A DNA stretch of 64,000 nucleotides from Aeromicrobium panaciterrae (GTDB lineage Bacteria; Actinomycetota; Actinomycetes; Propionibacteriales; Nocardioidaceae), in NCBI RefSeq assembly GCF_031457275.1, contig NZ_JAVDWH010000001.1, positions 1,798,001-1,862,000 on the forward strand. Reading direction: 5' to 3'. Position numbers and translations under genes: made by a program. Numbering within the stretch: position 1 is the first letter of the stretch; each line of letters begins with the position of its first letter. A model generated the notes under the pieces. That model worked only from the letters and a program-made list of their open reading frames with translations. It made no database searches and had not been told where the DNA came from. Below are positions 1 to 7,768 of the stretch, piece after piece.

Positions 1-963
1 GCACGGTGCTGGCTTCGGGAACTTGATGTTCGCGACCTTGTCGTGGGCGCGCTCGGTCTCGAGTCCAGCGACCATCTGCTCAGCGCGACGGAGCATCTGC
101 TGTGCCGTCGCAGCCTTTGACGCCTTGGCGCGGAACTTGTTGGCCTGACTGGTCAGCTCGCCAGCCTTCTTGACCGCGATGGCCCGCTCACGTTTGCGGC
201 GGTGCTCGTCTGCCTCGCGCTGCTTGACGTACGACTTCCAACCCATGTTGTAGATGTCGATCGTGGCGCGGTTGGCGTCGAGGTAGAGGACCTTGTTGAC
301 GGTCTCCTCGATCAGGTCGACGTCGTGGCTAATGACCACGATGCCGCCGCTGAAGGTCTTGAGGAATCCGCGCAACCAGACGACGGAGTCGGCGTCCAGG
401 TGGTTGGTGGGCTCATCGAGGAGCAGGGTGTCTGCATCGGAGAACAAGATGCGCGCCAGCTCGATACGTCGACGCTGTCCACCCGAGAGGGTCGACAGCG
501 GCTGCTCGAGAACACGATCAGGCAACCCGAGGTTGTGGGCGATCGTCGCGGCTTCCGACTCGGCTGCGTAGCCGCCGCCAGCCCCGAACGCCGTGTCAGC
601 GCGCGTGTAGGCCTTCATGGCCTTCTCGGCGATCTCGGGGTCGGGCGAGCCCATGTCGAGCTCGGCCTTGCGCATGGCGATCAGCGCGGTGTCCAGACCG
701 CGAGCGCCGAGGATGCGATCACGTGCGGTTGTCTCGAGGTCGCCTGACTTGGGATCCTGCGGCAGGTAGCCGACCTTGCCGGTCGACGTGATCGAGCCTT
801 CGGCGGGCTGGCCATCGCCGGACAGCATGCGGGTGAGGGTGGTCTTGCCGGCGCCGTTACGTCCGACGAGGCCGATCTTGTCGCCCTTGTCGACGCGGAA
901 CGAGACGTCCGACATCAGGACACGCGCGCCGAAGCGCAGCTCCACATTGGAGACGGTGAGCAT
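1..963 (-). CDS. ABC-F family ATPase, C-terminal part cut by window edge
   Basis: This is a soluble ABC-F protein, the class of duplicated ABC ATPases that act on the ribosome and lack membrane segments. Only the first 321 residues lie in the window. The first ATPase domain has Walker A GRNGAGKTT (residues 34-42), the signature LSGGQRRRIELAR, Walker B LLLDEPTNHLD and the switch SHDVDL. A charged inter-domain linker follows (KQREADEHRRKRER). The ATG at 963 is chosen because the fold begins at once (MLTVSNVELRFG). The N terminus resembles M. tuberculosis Rv1473 as I recall it. It lies on the same strand as suf but is separated from it by a repeat-bearing spacer. Housekeeping and antibiotic-protection roles cannot be told apart from this half. 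Confidence 0.9.
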   Translation of the reverse strand, partial: MLTVSNVELRFGARVLMSDVSFRVDKGDKIGLVGRNGAGKTTLTRMLSGDGQPAEGSITSTGKVGYLPQDPKSGDLETTARDRILGARGLDTALIAMRKAELDMGSPDPEIAEKAMKAYTRADTAFGAGGGYAAESEAATIAHNLGLPDRVLEQPLSTLSGGQRRRIELARILFSDADTLLLDEPTNHLDADSVVWLRGFLKTFSGGIVVISHDVDLIEETVNKVLYLDANRATIDIYNMGWKSYVKQREADEHRRKRERAIAVKKAGELTSQANKFRAKASKAATAQQMLRRAEQMVAGLETERAHDKVANIKFPKPAPC

Positions 964-1112
964 GGTGAGACTTTCGGATCAGGGTGTGCGAATGGGCGGC
1001 GTCATGCGCCGTCGTCATTCCCGCTGAACTGAATTCACGTATCCATTCTACGGGCGTTGCTGTGACTCCTTGACCATTCGAGGGTGTGCCCCTCGACACG
1101 CACCAACTTGGT
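964..1112. other. Leader and spacer upstream of the ABC-F gene
   Basis: This non-coding stretch holds the 5' leader of the ABC-F gene. On the minus strand a TAGAAT hexamer (1050-1045) could be its -10 box, without a clear -35. A small hairpin (CGGCG, 5-nt loop, CGCCG) lies at 997-1011. A 13-bp perfect palindrome CACCAACTTGGTG at 1101-1113 abuts the repeat element at 1113. I see no convincing gene. Confidence 0.4.
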
Positions 1113-1272
1113 GGTTGAGTAGGTCCGAGGGACGAGGACCGTATCGAAACCACGTACGCCGAGATGCTCACGCTGAGAGCTCCACCCACGTGGTTTCGAT
1201 AGTCCTGGCGGCTGCGCCGCGTTCCACTCAACCTGGTTTCGCGCTCAGGCGCGGAGCGCCTTCGGCTCAACC
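1113..1272. repeat. Imperfect inverted-repeat element (GGTTGAG ... GAAACC arms)
   Basis: The left arm (1113-1155) opens GGTTGAGTAGG and closes ATCGAAACCACGT. The right arm (1188-1233) is its imperfect reverse complement, opening ACGTGGTTTCGAT and closing CCACTCAACC. A further degenerate right arm (1234-1272) opens TGGTTTCG and closes GGCTCAACC. The arm ends match well and the interiors diverge. This resembles the short palindromic GGTTGAG/GAAACC elements I associate with Nocardioidaceae chromosomes. The last arm overlaps the end of sufT and supplies its final GGT codon and TGA stop. Confidence 0.7.
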
Positions 1273-1632
1273 AATGTTGAAGCCGAGGGCGCGGAGCATT
1301 TCGCGGCCGTCGTCGGTGATCTTGTCCGGGCCCCACGGCGGCATCCAGACCCATTCGATCCGGAAATCGTTCACGAGACCGTCAAGCGCAGCACGTGTCT
1401 GGTCCTCGATCACGTCAGTCAGCGGGCAGGCCGCCGAAGTCAGCGTCATCGACAGCACTGTGTTGGAGTGCTCGTCGACATCGGCACCGTAGACGAGGCC
1501 GAGATCGACGACGTTGATGCCGAGCTCCGGGTCGACGACATCCTTCATCGCCTCAAGTACGTCCTCGACGGTCGTCGTTCCGCCAGTGGGCTGGGTGTCG
1601 ACGACGGGCAGGTCGCTGTGGTCGGTAGTCAT
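1267..1632 (-). CDS. sufT: SufT-like iron-sulfur assembly factor (DUF59/MIP18)
   Basis: A 121-residue DUF59 (MIP18-type) protein, last gene of the suf operon, thought to help mature or transfer iron-sulfur clusters. The conserved DPELGINVVDLGLVY segment and the TSAACPL cysteine typical of the family are visible, with a C-terminal WMPPWGPD...MLRALGF block. The ATG at 1632 is chosen because it forms a 4-bp ATGA overlap with the sufU stop; a longer in-frame reading would run through sufU. The final glycine codon and the stop lie inside the repeat element at 1234-1272, so the element may have set the present C terminus. Confidence 0.92.
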   Translation of the reverse strand: MTTDHSDLPVVDTQPTGGTTTVEDVLEAMKDVVDPELGINVVDLGLVYGADVDEHSNTVLSMTLTSAACPLTDVIEDQTRAALDGLVNDFRIEWVWMPPWGPDKITDDGREMLRALGFNIG

Positions 1633-2102
1633 GCGGGATCTCCCGGGGTTGAGGTTGTGACAAGAGCTTGGGCGACGGCGTCTTTCCAGGCCATCCATGA
1701 CAGCAGCGCGCACTTCACGCGTGCCGGGAACTGCGCGACTCCGGCAAAGGCGATGCCGTCTTCGAGAACGTCTTCGTCCGGCTCGACCTTGCCTTTGCCC
1801 TGCATGAGCTCGGTGAAGGTGTCGAGTACGGCCATGCCTTCGGTGACGGTCTTGCCGATGATCAGTTCGTTGAGCACCGAGGCCGACGCCTGGCTGATCG
1901 AGCAGCCGACCGAGTCGTACGAGACGTCGGCGACGGTCTCGCCCTCGAGGTGCACACGCAGAGTGATCTCGTCGCCGCACGTGGGGTTGACGTGGTGCAC
2001 CTCGGCTTCAAAGGGCTCACGGAGTCCTTTGCCATGCGGGTGCTTGTAGTGGTCCAGGATGATCTCCTGGTACAGCGAATCGACGTTCATAGCCTCAGTC
2101 AT
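1629..2102 (-). CDS. sufU: SufU iron-sulfur assembly protein (sulfur acceptor)
   Basis: A 157-residue SufU-type protein. In this family it accepts the persulfide from SufS, using a zinc site. The expected ligands are present: C42-G-D44, C67 and C131 in the order NPTCGDE, SVGCSIS and RVKCALL. It starts in a 4-bp overlap with sufS and ends in a 4-bp overlap with sufT, so the genes are likely translationally coupled. A second ATG four codons in (MNVDSLYQEI) is an alternative start. The length is near the family norm. Confidence 0.95.
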   Translation of the reverse strand: MTEAMNVDSLYQEIILDHYKHPHGKGLREPFEAEVHHVNPTCGDEITLRVHLEGETVADVSYDSVGCSISQASASVLNELIIGKTVTEGMAVLDTFTELMQGKGKVEPDEDVLEDGIAFAGVAQFPARVKCALLSWMAWKDAVAQALVTTSTPGDPA

Positions 2103-3349
2103 GAGAAGTACTTCTTCGTATGGTGCAACGCCTCAACCAGCGCATCAATTTCCTGCGTCGTTGTGTAGAGGTAGAACGATGCACGAGTTGTGGACTGCAC
2201 ACCGAAGCGCAGGTGAGCCGGCTTGGCGCAGTGGTGACCAGCGCGTACGGCAACGCCCTTCGAGTCCAGAAGCTGTGAGACGTCGTGCGGGTGGATCTCA
2301 CCGAGCGTGAAACTGATCGCTCCCCCGCGCTGCTCCGCGGTCTTGGGCCCAACGACCTTCAGCCCGTCGATCTCCTGCAGCGCACCGAGTGCGTACGCGG
2401 TGATCTCCTGCTCGTGTGCGGCGACGTTCTCCATGCCGATCGACGTCAGGTAGTCAGCAGCGGCGCCAAGGCCAACCGCTTCAGCAATCGGCGGCGTGCC
2501 GGCCTCGAAGCGAGCGGGCGGCGGAGCGTACGTCGAGGACGCCATCGTCACGGTCTCGATCATCTCGCCACCACCGAGGAACGGAGGGAGCTCGGCGAGG
2601 AGGTCATAGCGACCCCAGAGGACACCGATGCCGGTCGGACCGACCATCTTGTGACCAGTGAACGCCACGAAGTCGGCGCCCAAGGCTGCGACGTCAACCG
2701 GAAGCTGCGGCACTGCCTGCGAGGCATCGACTACAACGAGTGCGCCAACCGAATGCGCCTTGGCGATGATCACATCGAGCGGGTTGATCGTGCCGAGCAT
2801 GTTGGACACCCAGGTGACCGAAACAACGGCGGTCTGCTCGGTGATGAGCTGATCGATGTTGTCCAGGTCCAGGCGACCCTCGTCCGTCACGCCGAACCAG
2901 CGCAGCGATGAACCTGTGCGCTGCGACAGCTGCTGCCACGGAACGATGTTGGAGTGGTGCTCCATCTCGCTGATGACAATTTCATGGTCCTGGCCGATGC
3001 GACCGGAGTCGCCCAGCACGCGGGCAACGAGGTTGAGTGCCTCTGAAGCGTTCTTCGTGAAGATGACTTCGTCACGGCTCGGTGCGCCGATGAACGCTGC
3101 CACCTTGTCGCGACCCAGCTCGAACGCCGCGCTTGCCTCAGCACCCAGTTGGTGCATCGCGCGCGCAACGTTGGCGTTGTGCAGCCGATAGTGATCGTCG
3201 ATCGCGCGGATGACGCTCTCGGGCTTCTGCGACGAGTTGGCGCTGTCGAGATAGACCAACGGCAGGTCGCCGGCCAGGCGACGCTCCAGGATCGGGAAGT
3301 CCGCCCTGATCCTGGCGATGTCGTAGGTCGAGCTCTCGACGACGGTCAC
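2099..3349 (-). CDS. sufS: SufS cysteine desulfurase
   Basis: A PLP-dependent group II cysteine desulfurase (416 residues) that takes sulfur from cysteine for iron-sulfur assembly. K234 in FTGHKMVGPTG is the expected PLP lysine, D208 in VVDASQ binds the cofactor nitrogen, H131 is in MEHHSN, and C374 in RAGHHCAKP is the persulfide cysteine. It starts with GTG at 3349 in a 4-bp GTGA overlap with the sufC stop. Partner genes sufC and sufU flank it in the operon. Confidence 0.97.
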   Translation of the reverse strand: MTVVESSTYDIARIRADFPILERRLAGDLPLVYLDSANSSQKPESVIRAIDDHYRLHNANVARAMHQLGAEASAAFELGRDKVAAFIGAPSRDEVIFTKNASEALNLVARVLGDSGRIGQDHEIVISEMEHHSNIVPWQQLSQRTGSSLRWFGVTDEGRLDLDNIDQLITEQTAVVSVTWVSNMLGTINPLDVIIAKAHSVGALVVVDASQAVPQLPVDVAALGADFVAFTGHKMVGPTGIGVLWGRYDLLAELPPFLGGGEMIETVTMASSTYAPPPARFEAGTPPIAEAVGLGAAADYLTSIGMENVAAHEQEITAYALGALQEIDGLKVVGPKTAEQRGGAISFTLGEIHPHDVSQLLDSKGVAVRAGHHCAKPAHLRFGVQSTTRASFYLYTTTQEIDALVEALHHTKKYFS

Positions 3350-4110
3350 GCTGAAGCAGCCGCCTTGACGTACTTGTCGTAGCCGTTGGCCTCGAGCTGG
3401 TCAGCGAGCTCGCGCCCACCCTGCTCGGCAACCTTGCCGGCGACGAAAACGTGAACGAAGTCAGGCTTGATGTACTGCAGGATGCGCGTGTAGTGCGTGA
3501 TCAGCAGTACGCCGCGGTCGCCCTGCGAGCTGTAACGGTTGACTCCGTCGGAGACGACCCTCAGCGCGTCGATGTCGAGGCCTGAGTCGGTCTCGTCGAG
3601 GACGGCGAACTTCGGGTTGAGCAGCTCGAGCTGAGCGATCTCGTGGCGCTTCTTCTCGCCGCCGGAGAATCCCTCGTTGACGTTGCGCTGAGCGAACTCC
3701 TTGTCGAGCGTGACCCGCTCGAGCGCCTCGTTGACGTCCTTGATCCACGTGCGGAGCTTGGGAGCCTCGCCGTCGATCGCAGTCTTCGCCGTACGAAGGA
3801 AGTTGGCGACGGAGACTCCGGGAACCTCTACGGGGTACTGCATCGCGAGGAAGAGACCCGCGCGAGCGCGCTCATCGACCTTCATCGAGAGGATGTCGAC
3901 GCCATCGAGCGTGACGCTGCCCTTGGTGACGGTGTACTTGGGGTGACCCGCGATCGAGTAGGCAAGAGTCGACTTGCCCGAACCGTTGGGGCCCATGATT
4001 GCGTGGACCTCTCCGGACTTGACGGTGAGATCGACACCTTTGAGGATCTCCTTTTCGCCTTCTTCGGTGTTGACCGAGACGTGAAGGTCCTTGATCTCAA
4101 GCGTTGCCAT
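3346..4110 (-). CDS. sufC: SufC ATPase of the SufBCD scaffold
   Basis: A cytosolic ABC-type ATPase (254 residues) that drives the SufBCD scaffold. It has Walker A GPNGSGKST (40-48), the signature FSGGEKKR (148-155), Walker B with the SufC-typical ETDSGLD (to residue 179) and the H-loop H206. The last codons of the upstream ferredoxin gene overlap its start by 14 bp, and its stop overlaps the GTG of sufS. Confidence 0.97.
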   Translation of the reverse strand: MATLEIKDLHVSVNTEEGEKEILKGVDLTVKSGEVHAIMGPNGSGKSTLAYSIAGHPKYTVTKGSVTLDGVDILSMKVDERARAGLFLAMQYPVEVPGVSVANFLRTAKTAIDGEAPKLRTWIKDVNEALERVTLDKEFAQRNVNEGFSGGEKKRHEIAQLELLNPKFAVLDETDSGLDIDALRVVSDGVNRYSSQGDRGVLLITHYTRILQYIKPDFVHVFVAGKVAEQGGRELADQLEANGYDKYVKAAASA

Positions 4111-4447
4111 GTGCGTTCAGCTCCTGTGCTGTGTTCGTGCCGGAGAGATCGACCAGAACGGCGTCTCCCTCGATCTGAGTGGGGTAAGTGGGTACGGCCT
4201 CTGTGGCCGGAAGGTTGACGGGCTTGCCAGTACGTACATCGAAGCGCGAGCCGTGCAACCAGCATTCGATCTCGCAGCCCTCGACGTCTCCCTCTGACAG
4301 TGGGATGGATGCGTGCGAGCACTCGTCACGCAGTGCATAGACGTCGTCGCCGTCCCGTACGAGGGCGACCTCTTGACCGTCGATCTCGACGGCGAGGACA
4401 CCTCCGCTCGGTACGTCTGCGAGCTGCGCTGCGTGAACATAGGTCAT
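4097..4447 (-). CDS. Rieske-type [2Fe-2S] ferredoxin in the suf operon
   Basis: A 116-residue single-domain Rieske protein similar to the ferredoxin subunits of non-heme iron oxygenases. The ligands C43-S-H45 and C62-W-L-H65 fit a 2Cys-2His [2Fe-2S] cluster. It sits between sufD and sufC, overlapping sufD by 4 bp (ATGA) and sufC by 14 bp. Many actinobacterial suf operons carry such a gene here. A role in supplying electrons for, or sensing, cluster assembly is inference. Confidence 0.9.
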   Translation of the reverse strand: MTYVHAAQLADVPSGGVLAVEIDGQEVALVRDGDDVYALRDECSHASIPLSEGDVEGCEIECWLHGSRFDVRTGKPVNLPATEAVPTYPTQIEGDAVLVDLSGTNTAQELNAHGNA

Positions 4448-5604
4448 GCCAGACGTCCTACGTGCGCGGCCAGCTCCTCTTCGATCGAAGCGACGAGACG
4501 CTCCTGGAGGGACGGGACGCCGATGCGGCGGATGATGTCGTTGAAGAAGCCGTGCACGACGAGACGACGTGCTTCTTCCTCTTGGATGCCACGGCTCTGC
4601 AGGTAGAACAGGTGCTCGTCGTCGAATCGGCCTGTCGTCGATGCGTGTCCCGCACCTTCGATGTCGCCGGTCTCGATCTCGAGGTTGGGCACCGAGTCGG
4701 CCTTCGCGCCGTCGGTCAGCACGAGGTTGTCGTTGCTCTCGTACGTGAGGATGCCTTCGGCTTCCTTGCGGATCAGAACATTGCCGATCCAGACCGTGTG
4801 AGCATCCTTGCCCTGGAGCGCGCCCTTGTACTCGACGTTGCTCTTGGTACGCGGTGCCGTGTGGTCCACGAACAGGCGGTGCTCAATGTGCTGGCCCTCG
4901 TCGGCGAAGTAGACGCCGAGCATCTCGACACTGCCGCCGGTGCCGATGTAGTCGGCAGAGGTGCTGGCGCGTACGACGTCACCGCCGAGCGAGACGCCAA
5001 TGTGGCGCAGCGAGGCGTCACGGCCAACCCGAGCGTGCTGGGTGACAACGTGAACGCTGTCGTCGTTCCAGTCCTGGACCGTCACGAACGTCAGCTGAGC
5101 GCCGTCCTCGAGGACGACTTCAATGTTCTCGGCCCAGGTGGCGGAGCCGTCGTAGTCGACGACGACAACGGCCTTGCTGAACGCGCCAGCGCGTACGAGC
5201 AGGTGACCAGCAGCAGCCTTCTCCAGGCCACCACCGTGCAGGCGGATCGTGGTCGGGTCGGCAATCTCGGCGTTGGCCGGGATCGTGACCTCGAAGACGG
5301 ACTTCGCAGCATCCCAGGCGCGTGCCGAGACACGGTCAACCGGGACGTAGCCGGAGACACCGCGTGCCGAGTCGGCAGCAGGCACCGATACGGCGCTCAC
5401 TCCCTCAGCAGCGTCGACCTCGACCTTGAAGTCTTCACCGTCGAGCGGGGTGTCCTGGTGCAGACCACGGAGACGCTTGAGCGGGGTGAACCGCCAGATC
5501 TCCTCCATGCCCGTGGGCACGTCGTGGTCAGCGAGGTCGAATGACCCCACCGGGTGAAGATGTGATTCGACTGGAGACAGCTCCAGGGCTTCGGCGATAC
5601 TCAA
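4444..5604 (-). CDS. sufD: SufD scaffold protein
   Basis: SufD (386 residues), the SufB-related partner in the SufBCD scaffold, mainly beta-helix. The family-typical FTPLKRL near the N terminus, the H-rich central strands ([11 protein letters not shown]) and the C-terminal [12 protein letters not shown] and [11 protein letters not shown] segments are visible. It starts with a rare TTG at 5604. The choice is set by the TTGA overlap with the sufB stop and by a strong GGAGGG nine bases upstream, within the sufB coding end. Confidence 0.95.
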   Translation of the reverse strand: MSIAEALELSPVESHLHPVGSFDLADHDVPTGMEEIWRFTPLKRLRGLHQDTPLDGEDFKVEVDAAEGVSAVSVPAADSARGVSGYVPVDRVSARAWDAAKSVFEVTIPANAEIADPTTIRLHGGGLEKAAAGHLLVRAGAFSKAVVVVDYDGSATWAENIEVVLEDGAQLTFVTVQDWNDDSVHVVTQHARVGRDASLRHIGVSLGGDVVRASTSADYIGTGGSVEMLGVYFADEGQHIEHRLFVDHTAPRTKSNVEYKGALQGKDAHTVWIGNVLIRKEAEGILTYESNDNLVLTDGAKADSVPNLEIETGDIEGAGHASTTGRFDDEHLFYLQSRGIQEEEARRLVVHGFFNDIIRRIGVPSLQERLVASIEEELAAHVGRLA

Positions 5605-7040
5605 CCGACTGCACCCTCCATTTGAAGTTCGATGAGACGGTTCAGCTCAAGCGCGTACTCCATGGGGAGCTCGCGTGCGATGGGCTCAACGAATCCACGG
5701 ACGATCATCGCCATGGCCTCGTCCTCCTCCATGCCACGTGACATGAAGTAGAAGAGCTGGTCGTCGCTGAGCTTGGACACAGTGGCCTCGTGGCCAAGAG
5801 TCACGTCGTCCTCGCGGACGTCGACGTACGGGTAGGTGTCCGAGCGACTGATCTGGTCGACCAGGAGCGCGTCGCACTTGACCGTGCTGGCCGAGCCTTC
5901 AGCGCCTTCGAGGACCTGCAGGAGGCCGCGGTAGGACGTACGTCCGCCGCCACGCGCAACCGACTTGCTCAGGATCGAGCTCGACGTGTTGGGCGCTGCG
6001 TGCACCATCTTGGCGCCGGCGTCCTGGTGCTGACCCTCGCCAGCGAAGGCGATCGACAGCGTCTCGCCACGAGCGTGCTCGCCCATGAGGTAGACCGCGG
6101 GGTACTTCATCGTGACCTTGGAGCCAATGTTGCCGTCAACCCACTCCATCGTGGCGCCCTCTTCGCAGACAGCGCGCTTGGTGACGAGGTTGTAGACGTT
6201 GTTGGACCAGTTCTGGATCGTTGTGTAGCGGACGCGGGCGCCCTTCTTGACGACGATCTCTACGACGGCCGAGTGCAGCGAGTCGCTCGAGTAGATCGGA
6301 GCGGTGCAGCCCTCGACGTAGTGAACGTACGAGCCCTCATCCGCGATGATCAGCGTGCGCTCGAACTGACCCATGTTCTCCGTGTTGATGCGGAAGTAGG
6401 CCTGCAGCGGGATGTCGACGTGGACGCCCTTGGGCACGTAGATGAACGAGCCACCGGACCACACGGCGGAGTTGAGCGCGGAGAACTTGTTGTCGCCGAC
6501 CGGGATGATCGTCGCGAAGTACTCCTTGAACAGCTCGGGGTGCTCCTTGAGAGCCGTGTCGGTGTCGAGGAAGAGGACGCCCTGCTCCTCAAGATCCTCA
6601 CGGATCGAGTGGTAGACGACCTCGGACTCGTACTGAGCCGCGACACCGGACACAAGGCGCTGCTTCTCTGCCTCGGGGATGCCCAGGCGGTCGTACGTGT
6701 TCTTGATGTCGTCAGGCAGGTCGTCCCAGGTCGCAGCGACCTTCTCGGTCGACCGGACGAAGTACTTGATGTTGTCGAAGTCGATGCCGCTGAGGTCGGA
6801 GCCCCACGTCGGCATGGGCTTGCGACCGAAGAGCTTCAGGCCCTTCAGGCGGAGGTCGAGCATCCACTCGGGCTCGTTCTTGAGCGCCGAGATGTTGCGT
6901 ACGACGTCTTCGCTCAGCCCACGCTTGGAGGTGGCGCCGACATCGTTCTTGTCGGACCAGCCGAACTCGTATCGTCCAACGTCCTTGAGGCCTGGGTTGG
7001 CCTCTTCGATGGCGTTGGGGGTCTCTGACGTGGTCGTCAT
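5601..7040 (-). CDS. sufB: SufB scaffold protein
   Basis: SufB (479 residues), the main iron-sulfur scaffold subunit. Family hallmarks include the VEGCTAP segment, the [19 protein letters not shown] core and the C-terminal [17 protein letters not shown]. It is the first structural gene after sufR, starting at an ATG that overlaps the sufR stop by 4 bp. The same transcript therefore carries the repressor and the whole assembly machine. Confidence 0.97.
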   Translation of the reverse strand: MTTTSETPNAIEEANPGLKDVGRYEFGWSDKNDVGATSKRGLSEDVVRNISALKNEPEWMLDLRLKGLKLFGRKPMPTWGSDLSGIDFDNIKYFVRSTEKVAATWDDLPDDIKNTYDRLGIPEAEKQRLVSGVAAQYESEVVYHSIREDLEEQGVLFLDTDTALKEHPELFKEYFATIIPVGDNKFSALNSAVWSGGSFIYVPKGVHVDIPLQAYFRINTENMGQFERTLIIADEGSYVHYVEGCTAPIYSSDSLHSAVVEIVVKKGARVRYTTIQNWSNNVYNLVTKRAVCEEGATMEWVDGNIGSKVTMKYPAVYLMGEHARGETLSIAFAGEGQHQDAGAKMVHAAPNTSSSILSKSVARGGGRTSYRGLLQVLEGAEGSASTVKCDALLVDQISRSDTYPYVDVREDDVTLGHEATVSKLSDDQLFYFMSRGMEEDEAMAMIVRGFVEPIARELPMEYALELNRLIELQMEGAVG

Positions 7041-7720
7041 GAGGTCAACCTCTCTGCGGTTGTATGGGGCAAGTGGGTAGTACAGACGCCGTCGCCGTGG
7101 GCGATCGTCGCAAGTCGTTGTACGTGTGTGCCGAGGAGACGAGCGAACATCTCGGTCTCGGCTTCACACATCTGGGGAAACTCCTCGGCCACATGGGCGA
7201 CCGGGCAGTGGTTCTGGCACATCTGGGTGCCGGCAGGCGTGCTGCCGACGGACGCTGCGTAGCCGTCCTCGCTGAGAGCCTTGGCAAGCACCTCGACGCG
7301 ATCCTCGGGCTTGGCGCTGGCCAGCAGCGGCCGGTAGCGATCTTCGCTCTCGGTCAACCGGTGACGGGCAAACGCCATGACGGCGTCGTCTCCCCCGGTC
7401 TCCTTGAGAAAGCGCAGGGCGCCAGCCGCAAGCTCGTCGTACGAGTGCTTGAAGTGGTCGCGACCTGAATCGGTGATCACGTAGACCTTGGCCGGACGGC
7501 CTCGGCCACGCTGTCCGATGACACGCTGTTCGCGTGTCATCAGCACACCATCAGCCAACAGCTGGTCGAGGTGCCGACGGATCGCGGCGGGCGTCAGATG
7601 CAGCTCATGAGCCAGATCTGCCGCCGTAGACGGTCCGTGCTCCAGGATCGTGTTGGCCACGCGCTCACGGGTTGGAGCGTCGTCAACCAACGACGCTTCG
7701 TCCAGCCCGGTGTATTTCAC
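7037..7720 (-). CDS. sufR: SufR iron-sulfur-sensing repressor
   Basis: A 227-residue winged-helix repressor heading the suf operon. The N terminus (about 17-80) is an ArsR/DeoR-like HTH ([21 protein letters not shown]) with the [10 protein letters not shown] wing. The C-terminal half carries cysteines C168, C172, C185 and C213, fitting cluster coordination as known for SufR, where the holo form represses suf. The GTG at 7720 is chosen: the domain begins soon after it, and the start lies inside a palindrome matching the SufR operator. No good Shine-Dalgarno is visible, so a leaderless message is likely. Confidence 0.93.
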   Translation of the reverse strand: MKYTGLDEASLVDDAPTRERVANTILEHGPSTAADLAHELHLTPAAIRRHLDQLLADGVLMTREQRVIGQRGRGRPAKVYVITDSGRDHFKHSYDELAAGALRFLKETGGDDAVMAFARHRLTESEDRYRPLLASAKPEDRVEVLAKALSEDGYAASVGSTPAGTQMCQNHCPVAHVAEEFPQMCEAETEMFARLLGTHVQRLATIAHGDGVCTTHLPHTTAERLTS

Positions 7721-7731
7721 AAGACAAGTGT
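7717..7731 (-). promoter_or_regulatory. Candidate SufR operator (ACACT-N5-TGTGA)
   Basis: On the minus strand the sequence ACACT-TGTCT-TGTGA is an inverted repeat with 5-nt half sites. It equals the motif I recall for M. tuberculosis SufR. It covers the sufR GTG start (7720-7718) and overlaps a -10-like CACACT (7732-7727) six bases upstream of that start, so binding would block both transcription initiation and the start codon region. Confidence 0.72.
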
Positions 7732-7768
7732 GCCTTTATTCACCAAGGCGTTTCAACGAAGGTGAGCC

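Noticed and set aside
5595-5604. GGTTGAGTA at the sufB/sufD junction as a further copy of the repeat element
   Set aside because: Only the nine end bases match; they are explained by the Val-Gly-stop and TTG start.
4300-7028. Two frames of about 410 codons on the plus strand opposite sufD and sufB
   Set aside because: They are shadows of well-conserved suf genes, without start signals.
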